From assembly GCA_964596645.1 (NCBI GenBank), contig CAZQVB010000036.1, forward strand, positions 1 through 43,057: a stretch of 43,057 nucleotides of DNA, given 5' to 3'. Below are positions 1 to 7,320 of this stretch, piece by piece; position 1 is the first letter of the stretch, and each line of letters starts with the position of its first letter. This stretch comes from CAVQEK01 sp964596645. GTDB taxonomy: Bacteria > Bacteroidota > Bacteroidia > Cytophagales > Cyclobacteriaceae. The notes under the pieces were generated by a model. That model did no database searches. It was not told where the DNA came from and saw nothing but the letters and a program-made list of their open reading frames with translations. The position numbers and the translations under genes are program-made.

Positions 1-140
1 GATTCCACCAGTCTACCAGTTTACCATCTCACTCCGAAACTGACGAAACACCCGCGCAAAAAGGCCACGCTAAACAGCCAAAGGTGTTTCGAAGGTTTCT
101 CCGGACAAGACTGGATAGAGGCTCTTGCATGATCCCCCTA

Positions 141-245
141 ATTTCCATGGTCTGTGACGCACAGACCATTTCGTGCGGTAGGCCCAGCGCGTTTTGCAAC
201 ATTATTTTGACAAGTCTTATTTTGGTTCGTTCCTTTTCATCAACT
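141..245. repeat. Dispersed palindromic repeat, copy A
   Basis: This stretch recurs at 40521-40622. The first 45 bases match closely, and the similarity continues through a later segment containing TTTTGGTTCG and CTTTTCATCAA. It begins with a perfect hairpin, ATGGTCTGTG (147-156), loop ACG, CACAGACCAT (160-169). The other copy keeps the stem with one mismatch. I see no coding frame. It lies upstream of the symporter gene and next to a second repeat type. A structured non-coding repeat is a safe reading; its function is unknown. Confidence 0.8.
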
Positions 246-260
246 GGAAATGGTCTTATT

Positions 261-450
261 CTTTGAGCTTTGAGCTTTGAGCTTTCAGCTATCCATTCCA
301 CCAGTCTACCATTCTACTTTTCTTTCACCTTTCAGCTTTGAGCTTTCAGCTATCTATTCTACCAATCTACCAATCCACCAGTCTACTTTTCTTTCAGCTT
401 TGAGCTTTCAGCTATCCCACCAGTCTACTTTCCTTTCAGCTTTCAGCTAA
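261..450. repeat. Word-like low-complexity repeat (GAGCTTTCAGCT / CCAGTCTACC)
   Basis: Short words such as CTTTGAGCTTTCAGCTAT and CACCAGTCTACC are repeated irregularly. The same words occur at 21114-21345 and about 40790-40880, and in inverted orientation at 40084-40165 and 42795-42895. Spacing and order differ between copies, so it is not a simple tandem repeat, a CRISPR or a recognisable insertion sequence. The array ends about 26 bases before the symporter start and may contribute upstream promoter sequence. Apart from the repeats, bases 1-476 hold no gene I can support. Confidence 0.75.
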
Positions 451-476
451 TTCACTACCTTCGCCTACTACGCGCT

Positions 477-1850
477 ATGATTGAACAAATGGAACGGCTT
501 TCCGCGGCCTTCAGCGGCATCATGTGGGGCACGCCACTGCTCGTGCTGCTTATTGGCGGCGGGGCATTTTTTCTCATCTACTCCGAGCTCATCCCTTTTC
601 GATATTTCCGGCACGCCCTGCGCATACTCTCCGGCAAGTACGACGACCCCGACGAACCCGGTCAGATCAACCATTTCCAGGCCCTGTCTACAGCCCTGTC
701 GGCAACCGTGGGCATGGGCAATGTGAGCGGTGTGGCAGTGGCCATATCCATGGGTGGGCCGGGCGCCGTATTCTGGATGTGGGTAAGTGCCTTTTTTGGC
801 GTAGCCATCAAATTTTTCACCTGCACCCTGGCCGTGATGTACCGCGGTCGCGACAGTGCCGGCGAGATACAGGGCGGCCCCATGTACTACATTGTAGAAG
901 GCCTCGGGCAGAAGTGGCGCCCCCTGGCAGTTTTTTTCTCCATGGCCGGCATGATCGGCGTATTGCCTGTCTTCCAGGCCAATCAGTACACCCAGGCAGT
1001 GCGCGACATACTGCTGGTGCCGCTGGGCATTGAATCGTCATTCTACATCAACCTGAGCATAGGGCTATTCATCATCGCTATTACTGCCTTCGTGATCATT
1101 GGCGGCATACGGCGCATCGGAAAAGCAGCAGGCAGTCTGGTGCCGCTCATGGCCGCCATCTATGTGGTGTCGGTGCTCGTGATCATCTTCAGCCACCTCG
1201 ATATGCTGTGGCCCAGCATCAGGCTCATCTTCAGCGATGCCTTCAGCGGCAATGCCGTAATGGGTGGTGCCGTGGGCCAGCTCATCATCACCGGCATCAA
1301 GCGTGGCACCTTCTCCAACGAAGCCGGGCTGGGCACCGCACCCATGGCGCATGGCGCTGCCAAAACCAACGAGCCCGTGCGTGAAGGATTGGTCGCCATG
1401 CTGGGGCCCATCATCGATACGGTGCTCATTTGCACCATGACTGCCCTGGCCATCATCGTGACAGGCGCCTGGAAGCACACTAACGCCGATGGCATCACGC
1501 TGACGGCGGAAGCCTTTATGCTGGGCATGCCGGGCTACGGACAATATGTGTTGCTGCTTTGCATCACCATATTTTCCATGACCACCATATTTGCATTTCC
1601 CTATTACGGGGCCAAGTGCTACGGTTTTTTATTTGGCGCCCGGAAGCAGTCGCGTTATAATTATTTCTATTTGTTCAGCATATTGCTTGGCGCTACGGCA
1701 TCGCTTACCATTGTGGTGAATATTGTAGATGGCGTCTATGCTTTTATGGCCGTACCCAACATGATCGCTGCGCTGCTGCTGGCACCCAAAGTGAAACGTG
1801 CGGCAGTGGATTATTTCAAGCGGTTGAAGACAGAAGGCCGTGCGCCGTGA
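477..1850 (+). CDS. Alanine/glycine:cation symporter (AGCS family)
   Basis: Integral inner-membrane secondary transporter expected to import alanine or glycine with Na+ or H+. The 457-residue length suits the family. The glycine-rich segment ATVGMGNVSGVAVAISMGGP near residues 77-96 and the later segment GTFSNEAGLGTAPMAHGAA are family signatures, and about ten hydrophobic helices can be seen. The ATG at 477 is used; an in-frame ATG 12 bases later is also possible. There is no Shine-Dalgarno sequence, and a weak -7-like TACCTTCG lies at 456-463, just after the repeat array. The next gene starts 53 bases downstream and is functionally unrelated. The family is certain; the substrate is inferred. 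Confidence 0.93.
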   Translation: MIEQMERLSAAFSGIMWGTPLLVLLIGGGAFFLIYSELIPFRYFRHALRILSGKYDDPDEPGQINHFQALSTALSATVGMGNVSGVAVAISMGGPGAVFWMWVSAFFGVAIKFFTCTLAVMYRGRDSAGEIQGGPMYYIVEGLGQKWRPLAVFFSMAGMIGVLPVFQANQYTQAVRDILLVPLGIESSFYINLSIGLFIIAITAFVIIGGIRRIGKAAGSLVPLMAAIYVVSVLVIIFSHLDMLWPSIRLIFSDAFSGNAVMGGAVGQLIITGIKRGTFSNEAGLGTAPMAHGAAKTNEPVREGLVAMLGPIIDTVLICTMTALAIIVTGAWKHTNADGITLTAEAFMLGMPGYGQYVLLLCITIFSMTTIFAFPYYGAKCYGFLFGARKQSRYNYFYLFSILLGATASLTIVVNIVDGVYAFMAVPNMIAALLLAPKVKRAAVDYFKRLKTEGRAP

Positions 1851-1903
1851 GGCAGGGCTTTATTCTTTTCGCATTTCATTTCTAGCTATTCTATTACTTG
1901 ACT

Positions 1904-3523
1904 ATGAGCAACGGCAGAAAAAAGAAAATAATAATAGGTGTAGCAATCGCCATAGGGCTGCTACTGACCATCAACTTTGGCCTGGAATGGGTGGTAAAGA
2001 AAAGACTTGTGTCATTTCTGAATGAAAAACCCGACAGGCTCTATCAGTTCAACTTCAACATCAGCAAACTTAACCTGCTCACGGGCAGCATTACGGTAGA
2101 CGACATACAGGTGACCCCGCGTGAAAATGCCTTCGAAAAATTGACCGATGGAGAGACGCCTACGCTCTACGAGGTGCACAATGCCACACTGGACATTGAT
2201 CATTTCAAGATTTTCCCGATTATTTTTCAGAACCACCTGATCGTTGGCGACATCAGCTTATCCTCGCCTGAGCTCTCTATATTCTACACCAAGCATATAC
2301 CTACCGGCGGTGAGGCGGCTCGTACCTCGGAGCTTTTTTCGAAGAATATGGCGGCCATCCGTGTGAATACATTGCACATAAAAGACGCCAGCATCAAAGC
2401 CTTCACCGCCGACGACAGGGAGCAGCCAAGGTATCAGTTGCACTCTGCCGATGTGCTGATCAAGGGCATATATTCTGATTCTACACTGGTGGACAGCAGG
2501 CAACCTGTGCTAATCGACGACCTGACCATACAGGCAGATGGCCTGAGCGGCAACCTGGCAGAGCACTACACGCTGGATTCCGACAAGGTGTACTACAGCC
2601 ACAGACTGCGCAGACTGATGATCGGCAAATCGGAGTTGAAGCCGAAAGATTTTGCATTGAAAGACACCGCGCGGCAGTTCAACCGGCAGGTACTGATGGT
2701 AGGCTTCGACTCACTGACCGTAGACAATTTTAACTACACACTGGAAGACAAAAAGGGGCTTACGCTGCAGGCCTCGGAGATCGGCCTGCACGCGCCATTC
2801 TTTTTTGCTTCGCTCGACAGGCGGTTTGAACGCCCCATGCACCAGCGGCTACTCCCGGCCAGCCTTATCCGCAATATACCCATGACGGTAGACATTGACT
2901 CGGTGAAAATAAGCAACGCCAACATCGACTTCAGGGAGCTGGTGCCGCTGGAAGAAGAATTGGGCATACTGTACCTGCGCTTCACCGGGGTAAACGGTGT
3001 GGGTACGAACATCTGCAACGACAGCAGTAAGCTGGACGATCAATCAGAATTTGTGCTGAACGGCGGCGGCACCTTTATGGGGAAAAGTAAGGCAGAGGTA
3101 CAGCTCACCACCCCCATCCTCAGCGAGAATGATTTTTTTACGTGCAACGCCAGCATCGTCAGTTTGCCGCTGTCGGCCATCGATACCATCACCCGGCAAC
3201 TGATGAATGTGCACCTGGAAGATGGCCGCATCAACAAGCTGGATGCCGATTTCACCGGAGACATCTCCGGAAGCAACGGCTCGCTCATCTTTGACTACAG
3301 CGATCTGAAGATCAAAGCCTTTAAAGAAAAGGATGGCAAGCGAAAAGGGAAGTGGCTGCTCAACCTCGCCGCCAATGCCATAATACCAGCCAACAACAAT
3401 GTGGGCGAAGGCAGCTTTAAGGAAGGAAATATTGAATATCAGCGGTCGGACGACATATCCATTTTCGCCTACGTATGGCAGAGCCTCAAGTCAGGCATAA
3501 TGGATACCGTGGCGCCGCTATAG
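1904..3523 (+). CDS. AsmA/DUF748-like membrane-anchored protein
   Basis: Predicted 539-residue protein with a lysine-rich N-terminus, one transmembrane helix (about residues 8-25) and a long periplasmic part. After the helix comes a pattern typical of AsmA-like and DUF748 proteins, in which strands describing a domain (FNFNISKLNLLTGSITVDDI) repeat as long amphipathic beta structure. Such proteins are thought to span the periplasm and help envelope lipid or protein transport, but the role of this one is unknown. A TTG six bases upstream is possible; the ATG at 1904 is preferred. Its position near the Kdo and TamB genes fits an envelope role. Family assignment is by overall pattern only. Confidence 0.7.
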   Translation: MSNGRKKKIIIGVAIAIGLLLTINFGLEWVVKKRLVSFLNEKPDRLYQFNFNISKLNLLTGSITVDDIQVTPRENAFEKLTDGETPTLYEVHNATLDIDHFKIFPIIFQNHLIVGDISLSSPELSIFYTKHIPTGGEAARTSELFSKNMAAIRVNTLHIKDASIKAFTADDREQPRYQLHSADVLIKGIYSDSTLVDSRQPVLIDDLTIQADGLSGNLAEHYTLDSDKVYYSHRLRRLMIGKSELKPKDFALKDTARQFNRQVLMVGFDSLTVDNFNYTLEDKKGLTLQASEIGLHAPFFFASLDRRFERPMHQRLLPASLIRNIPMTVDIDSVKISNANIDFRELVPLEEELGILYLRFTGVNGVGTNICNDSSKLDDQSEFVLNGGGTFMGKSKAEVQLTTPILSENDFFTCNASIVSLPLSAIDTITRQLMNVHLEDGRINKLDADFTGDISGSNGSLIFDYSDLKIKAFKEKDGKRKGKWLLNLAANAIIPANNNVGEGSFKEGNIEYQRSDDISIFAYVWQSLKSGIMDTVAPL

Positions 3524-3710
3524 CGGTGCGCCGGTCGATTTCTGCTGTCTGTGTCATCTTTTCTGGCGAAAGAGATGCAGCGTTGTACCACCCACACCAT
3601 TCGCTTTTCTCCTGAGCCGGCAACGCTCCCGTTATTTCCTTTGCCGGCACAAAGCCTACGATTTCACATTTCAATTTTGTTATTTTGCGCTCCCTTTTAT
3701 TTTAGCCAAT

Positions 3711-4469
3711 ATGAACTTCATCGGTATCATTCCTGCGCGCTACGCTTCCTCAAGGTTGCCGGGTAAGCCTCTGGTGGACATCGCCGGCAAGCCCATGATA
3801 CAATGGGTGTATGAAAAGGCGGCGGAGTCACTGCAAAAAGTAGTGGTAGCCACTGACGACCGACGCATACTGGAGGCTGTGTACGCTTTTGGCGGAGAGG
3901 CCATCATGACCTCTGCCGAACACGAAACCGGCACCAACCGTTGCCTGGAGGCGTATAAAAAAGTGCGGGGAGAAGAGCTGGCAAAACACGATATAGTGAT
4001 CAACATACAAGGGGACGAGCCGCTGATGCATACCGAACAACTGGACGCCCTAAAGAATTGCTTTCGTGAATATCCGGAAACGGAAATGGCCACTTTGGTG
4101 ATACCGGTAGAAGACGAAGCGGATATGCATCACAACAGCGAAGTATTTGTGACCTTCGACGACCATTGGAACGCCCTGTACTTCAGCCGATCGGTGATCC
4201 CCTTTTTGAAAAACCATGCGCGGGAAGAATGGCTGTCGGTGCAGCCGTACTATAAGCACCTGGGCCTGTATGCCTTTACACCTGCGGCCCTGCACGACTT
4301 CGCCGCCATGCCTGCCTCAGCGTTGGAAATGGCCGAAGGCCTGGAGCAACTGCGCTGGCTGCAAAATGGCCGCAAGATCAAGGTGGGCGTCACGCCGCAC
4401 CAAAGCATACCGGTAAACACACCCGACGACCTGGAGAGGGTAAGGGAACTGTTCAGGAAGAAGGGATAA
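3711..4469 (+). CDS. kdsB: 3-deoxy-manno-octulosonate cytidylyltransferase (CMP-Kdo synthetase)
   Basis: Cytoplasmic enzyme that activates Kdo with CTP to give CMP-Kdo, the donor for the lipopolysaccharide inner core. The N-terminal nucleotide-binding signature PARYASSRLPGKPL (residues 8-21) and the QGDEPL motif are intact, and 252 residues is normal. It is the first gene of a Kdo cluster, with kdsA 51 bases downstream and the same strand continuing into the transaldolase-CBS gene. The upstream 187 bases contain a T-rich stretch with TATTTTG at 3681-3687, a possible degraded -7 box. No anomalies seen. Confidence 0.97.
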   Translation: MNFIGIIPARYASSRLPGKPLVDIAGKPMIQWVYEKAAESLQKVVVATDDRRILEAVYAFGGEAIMTSAEHETGTNRCLEAYKKVRGEELAKHDIVINIQGDEPLMHTEQLDALKNCFREYPETEMATLVIPVEDEADMHHNSEVFVTFDDHWNALYFSRSVIPFLKNHAREEWLSVQPYYKHLGLYAFTPAALHDFAAMPASALEMAEGLEQLRWLQNGRKIKVGVTPHQSIPVNTPDDLERVRELFRKKG

Positions 4470-4520
4470 GTCGGCCGCATCGACGGCTACAGAAATTGAA
4501 CGCTTGATATTATAAGAGTA

Positions 4521-5354
4521 ATGAGCATAAAAAAAGTACAAGTTGGCAATATCGATTGCGGTGGCGAGGGGCTGTTTCTCATTTCAGGGCCCTGCGTGAT
4601 AGAAGCCGAATCGGTGATGATGAAAACAGCCGAAAAGCTGAAGCAAGTCTCCGAAAAACTGAACATCCCCCTCATCTACAAATCGTCTTTTCAGAAGGAC
4701 AACCGCAGCAGCGTAGACTACTACCAGGGGCCTGGGCTTGATGAAGGTCTGAAAATACTACAGAAGGTGAAGCAGGAATTTGGCTTTCCCCTGCTCTCCG
4801 ACATACACTACCCCGACCAGGCCGCCCCAGCCGCAGAAGTGCTTGATGTACTGCAAATACCGGCTTATCTGTGCATGCAAACCACACTGGTGGTGGAGGC
4901 AGCGAGAACGGGTAAAGTGATCAATCTGAAGCATGGGCAGTTTCTGGCCCCTGAGAATATGATAAAACCTGCTCAGAAAGTCGCTTCCCAGGGCAATGAC
5001 CAGATCATACTCACCGAGCGCGGCTATACCTTTGGCTACAACGATATGGTGGTGGATCCGCGCAGCTTCTACCACTTGCGCGAAACTGGCTATCCGGTGG
5101 TGTTTGACGTAACGCATGCCATCAGAAAATACGGCATTCCCAGCGCCGACCCCAGTGGAGGGGCACGCCAATATCTGAGCGTGCTGGCACGTGCCGGTGT
5201 GGCTGCCGGTGTAGATGGGGTGTTTATTGAAACCCACCCCTGCCCCAATGAAGCCCTCTGTGACGCTGCCAGCCAACTGGACGTGACCCAACTGGAAGAT
5301 TTCCTAAAGCCGCTCATAGAGCTGCACCAGGTAGAACTGCAATACAGAAACTAG
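4521..5354 (+). CDS. kdsA: 3-deoxy-8-phosphooctulonate synthase
   Basis: Condenses phosphoenolpyruvate with D-arabinose 5-phosphate to give Kdo 8-phosphate in the cytoplasm. At 277 residues it has the class I aldolase-like fold signatures SGPCVIEAE (about residues 19-27), YKSSFQKDNRSS, and HGQFLAPENM, all typical of KdsA. It lies between kdsB and the transaldolase-CBS gene with gaps of 51 and 23 bases, so the three are probably co-transcribed up to the terminator at 6445-6484. Its substrate arabinose 5-phosphate is normally made by KdsD, which is not seen here. Start ATG follows a short A-rich leader. Confidence 0.97.
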   Translation: MSIKKVQVGNIDCGGEGLFLISGPCVIEAESVMMKTAEKLKQVSEKLNIPLIYKSSFQKDNRSSVDYYQGPGLDEGLKILQKVKQEFGFPLLSDIHYPDQAAPAAEVLDVLQIPAYLCMQTTLVVEAARTGKVINLKHGQFLAPENMIKPAQKVASQGNDQIILTERGYTFGYNDMVVDPRSFYHLRETGYPVVFDVTHAIRKYGIPSADPSGGARQYLSVLARAGVAAGVDGVFIETHPCPNEALCDAASQLDVTQLEDFLKPLIELHQVELQYRN

Positions 5355-5377
5355 TTAGAAATCAATTCATAAAAACC

Positions 5378-6400
5378 ATGGAATTATACCTCGATTCGGC
5401 CGACATCAAAGAAATAAAGGAAGCTTTTCAGCTTGGGTTTCTTTCCGGCCTCACCACCACGCCTACCTTCATGCACCGTCACGGCATCACCGACATCGAC
5501 AGCACCATCGTGGAGTTGTCGAAGATTGTGCCCGTGCTGCAGATAGAAGCGCTTGGCGCCAAAGCAGATGAAATAGTGTCGGAAGCCAAGCGGCAAAGCG
5601 ACCTGGGCCTGGACAAGTCGAAGACAGTCTTTAAAATACCCATATCGATGGAAGGGGTGAAAGCCTGTAATGCCCTGCGCAAAGATGGCTTTATGGTGAA
5701 TGTGCACCTCGTGTACACGGTGCAGCAGGCCTACATGGCCATGGCTGCCGGGGCCAATTATGTATGCCCGCTGGTAGGCCGCCTTCAAGATCAGGGGCAC
5801 GATGCCCTGGCACTGGTAGAAGAATGCGTAAATGCCGTGAACTACTACGACTACGACACCAAGATCATGTTCTCATCGGTGCGCAGCATAGAGCATGTGC
5901 GCAATGCCCTGAATATAGGCGTGCATACCGTTACCGCCCCCTGGAAGGTGCTGCAGCAACTGACCGAAAACCACTTTACAACCAAAGGCACACGGGAGTT
6001 TTTTGAGCATACGCGGCTTATGACCCTGCGCGTGCGCGACATTATGAAGCCCGTAAATCCATCGGTGACACGCCGGGAGTCCATTCACGACACGCTGGTG
6101 AAAATGACCGTAGGCGGCTTCGGCGCTGCCACCGTGGTGGGCGACCAGGGCGAACCCATAGGAGTATTTACCGATGGCGACCTGCGCCGCACCATAGAAA
6201 AAGAAGGTGCTGAAGCGGTGAATAAAACCGTGGGCGACCGGGAGTTTAAGCCGCCATACACCATCGATACCTCGGCGCTGCTGTACCACGCCTCCGCCAT
6301 GTTCAAAGACACACAGGTAGACACCCTGGTGGTGACGGAAGACGGCAAGGCTGTAGGCATGATCGACATACAAGACCTGATGAAGCTCGACGAATATTAA
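5378..6400 (+). CDS. FSA-type transaldolase domain fused to KdsD-like CBS pair
   Basis: A 340-residue fusion. Residues 1-212 resemble fructose-6-phosphate aldolase/TalC: it starts MELYLDSADI, has TTTPT at 26-30, the Schiff-base lysine K86 in FKIPIS, arginine R135 aligned with the phosphate-binding arginine, and SSVR at 166-169. Residues 220-340 form two CBS domains. The first carries GVFTDGDLRR (262-271), a motif characteristic of the CBS tail of KdsD, arabinose-5-phosphate isomerase. Two aldolase positions differ: the usual asparagine of TTNP is T28, and the FSA tyrosine is L132. It lies 23 bases after kdsA, where the pathway needs an arabinose 5-phosphate source. I infer a Kdo-precursor role, either making that sugar by aldol chemistry or regulating supply; a plain transaldolase remains possible. 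Confidence 0.9.
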   Translation: MELYLDSADIKEIKEAFQLGFLSGLTTTPTFMHRHGITDIDSTIVELSKIVPVLQIEALGAKADEIVSEAKRQSDLGLDKSKTVFKIPISMEGVKACNALRKDGFMVNVHLVYTVQQAYMAMAAGANYVCPLVGRLQDQGHDALALVEECVNAVNYYDYDTKIMFSSVRSIEHVRNALNIGVHTVTAPWKVLQQLTENHFTTKGTREFFEHTRLMTLRVRDIMKPVNPSVTRRESIHDTLVKMTVGGFGAATVVGDQGEPIGVFTDGDLRRTIEKEGAEAVNKTVGDREFKPPYTIDTSALLYHASAMFKDTQVDTLVVTEDGKAVGMIDIQDLMKLDEY

Positions 6401-6444
6401 GGGCCGGCAGCCTAAGGCAACGGCCGATAGGCAAACAATCATTG

Positions 6445-6484
6445 GTGTGGGACTATGCCAGCGCATTGTCCCACACTTTTATTA
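6445..6484 (+). terminator. Intrinsic terminator after transaldolase-CBS gene
   Basis: A perfect 9-bp stem, GTGTGGGAC (6445-6453) and GTCCCACAC (6468-6476), is followed by TTTTATTAT. It sits 45 bases after the stop of the transaldolase-CBS gene and 48 bases before the kdsC-like start. It should end most kdsB-kdsA-transaldolase transcripts, so the kdsC-like gene would depend on readthrough or its own promoter. Confidence 0.85.
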
Positions 6485-6531
6485 TACAGCACAACCATAA
6501 TCACTTATCGCCAACACACTAACTCCACCAC

Positions 6532-7245
6532 ATGTCACTGCACATATTCGAAGAAAAAGGGGCCATATTTCCCATTGGCCATGACGCACTCACAGAAAAA
6601 CTGAAACGGGTAAAAACCCTGGTATTTGACTGGGACGGCATCTTCAACAGTGGCGAAAAAGGTGAAGTGCCGAGCTCGTTCAATGAGGTGGACTCCATGG
6701 GCATCAACATGCTGCGCTTTGGCTACTACCTGCACCACGGGCAAATGCCGGTAACCTGTGTGGTGACCGGCGAAACCAACCACACCGCCTTTGCCTGGTC
6801 CAAGCGGGAGCATCTCGATTTTGTGTTTTACCAGTCGAAAAAGAAGGCAGACATACTGCCCTGGCTTGCCGAGCGGGCGGCAGTAGAAGAGGAATCCATA
6901 CTGTTCGCGTATGACGACATCCTCGATCTCTCTTTGGCCGCGGTAGCGGGCGCCCGCATGCTGGTACCGCACCATGCATCGCCGCTTTTCACCAAATACT
7001 GCCTCGACAAATCGCTGTGCGACTATGTGACTTTTTGCGGTGGCCGCGACAGCGCCATTCGGGAAATATCTGAAGTGGTGCTGTATGCTTTGGGCCGGTT
7101 TGAAGAAACCATAGAAAAGCGATCGGCCATGCACGAGGATTACAAAGCATACCTGAAACTGCGCAATGAATTGACAACGGAAATACTAAAGACCACCGAA
7201 AATGGTTTCATTTCTGAAACATCTCAGGCCAAAATCGGCTTTTAG
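6532..7245 (+). CDS. kdsC: HAD phosphatase, KdsC-like (Kdo 8-phosphate phosphatase)
   Basis: Predicted cytoplasmic HAD hydrolase of 237 residues. The nucleophile motif DWDG is at D33/D35, FNEVDSMGINML (50-61) matches the KdsC substrate loop (FN..D..GI), T79 lies in VVTGE, K105 in the KKKAD segment, D128/D129 in YDDILD, and GGRDSAIRE (170-178) matches the KdsC C-terminal tail. KdsC removes phosphate from Kdo 8-phosphate, which completes the pathway together with kdsA and kdsB upstream. It is longer than usual KdsC (about 170-190), with an N-terminal extension of about 25 residues and a C-terminal extension, and the usual GDD is replaced by YDD. Another sugar phosphate or acylneuraminate-type substrate is possible. 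Confidence 0.8.
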   Translation: MSLHIFEEKGAIFPIGHDALTEKLKRVKTLVFDWDGIFNSGEKGEVPSSFNEVDSMGINMLRFGYYLHHGQMPVTCVVTGETNHTAFAWSKREHLDFVFYQSKKKADILPWLAERAAVEEESILFAYDDILDLSLAAVAGARMLVPHHASPLFTKYCLDKSLCDYVTFCGGRDSAIREISEVVLYALGRFEETIEKRSAMHEDYKAYLKLRNELTTEILKTTENGFISETSQAKIGF

Positions 7246-7320
7246 TACCACACAGTGGCTTTCATCCTACCAGGATATTTTTTACAGAACTTTTAAGAAA
7301 CAACTCAGCAAGCCCCGCCA

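Noticed and set aside
1..476. Possible CRISPR array
   Set aside because: Repeat units are irregular in length and order, there are no unique spacers of constant size and no cas genes nearby.
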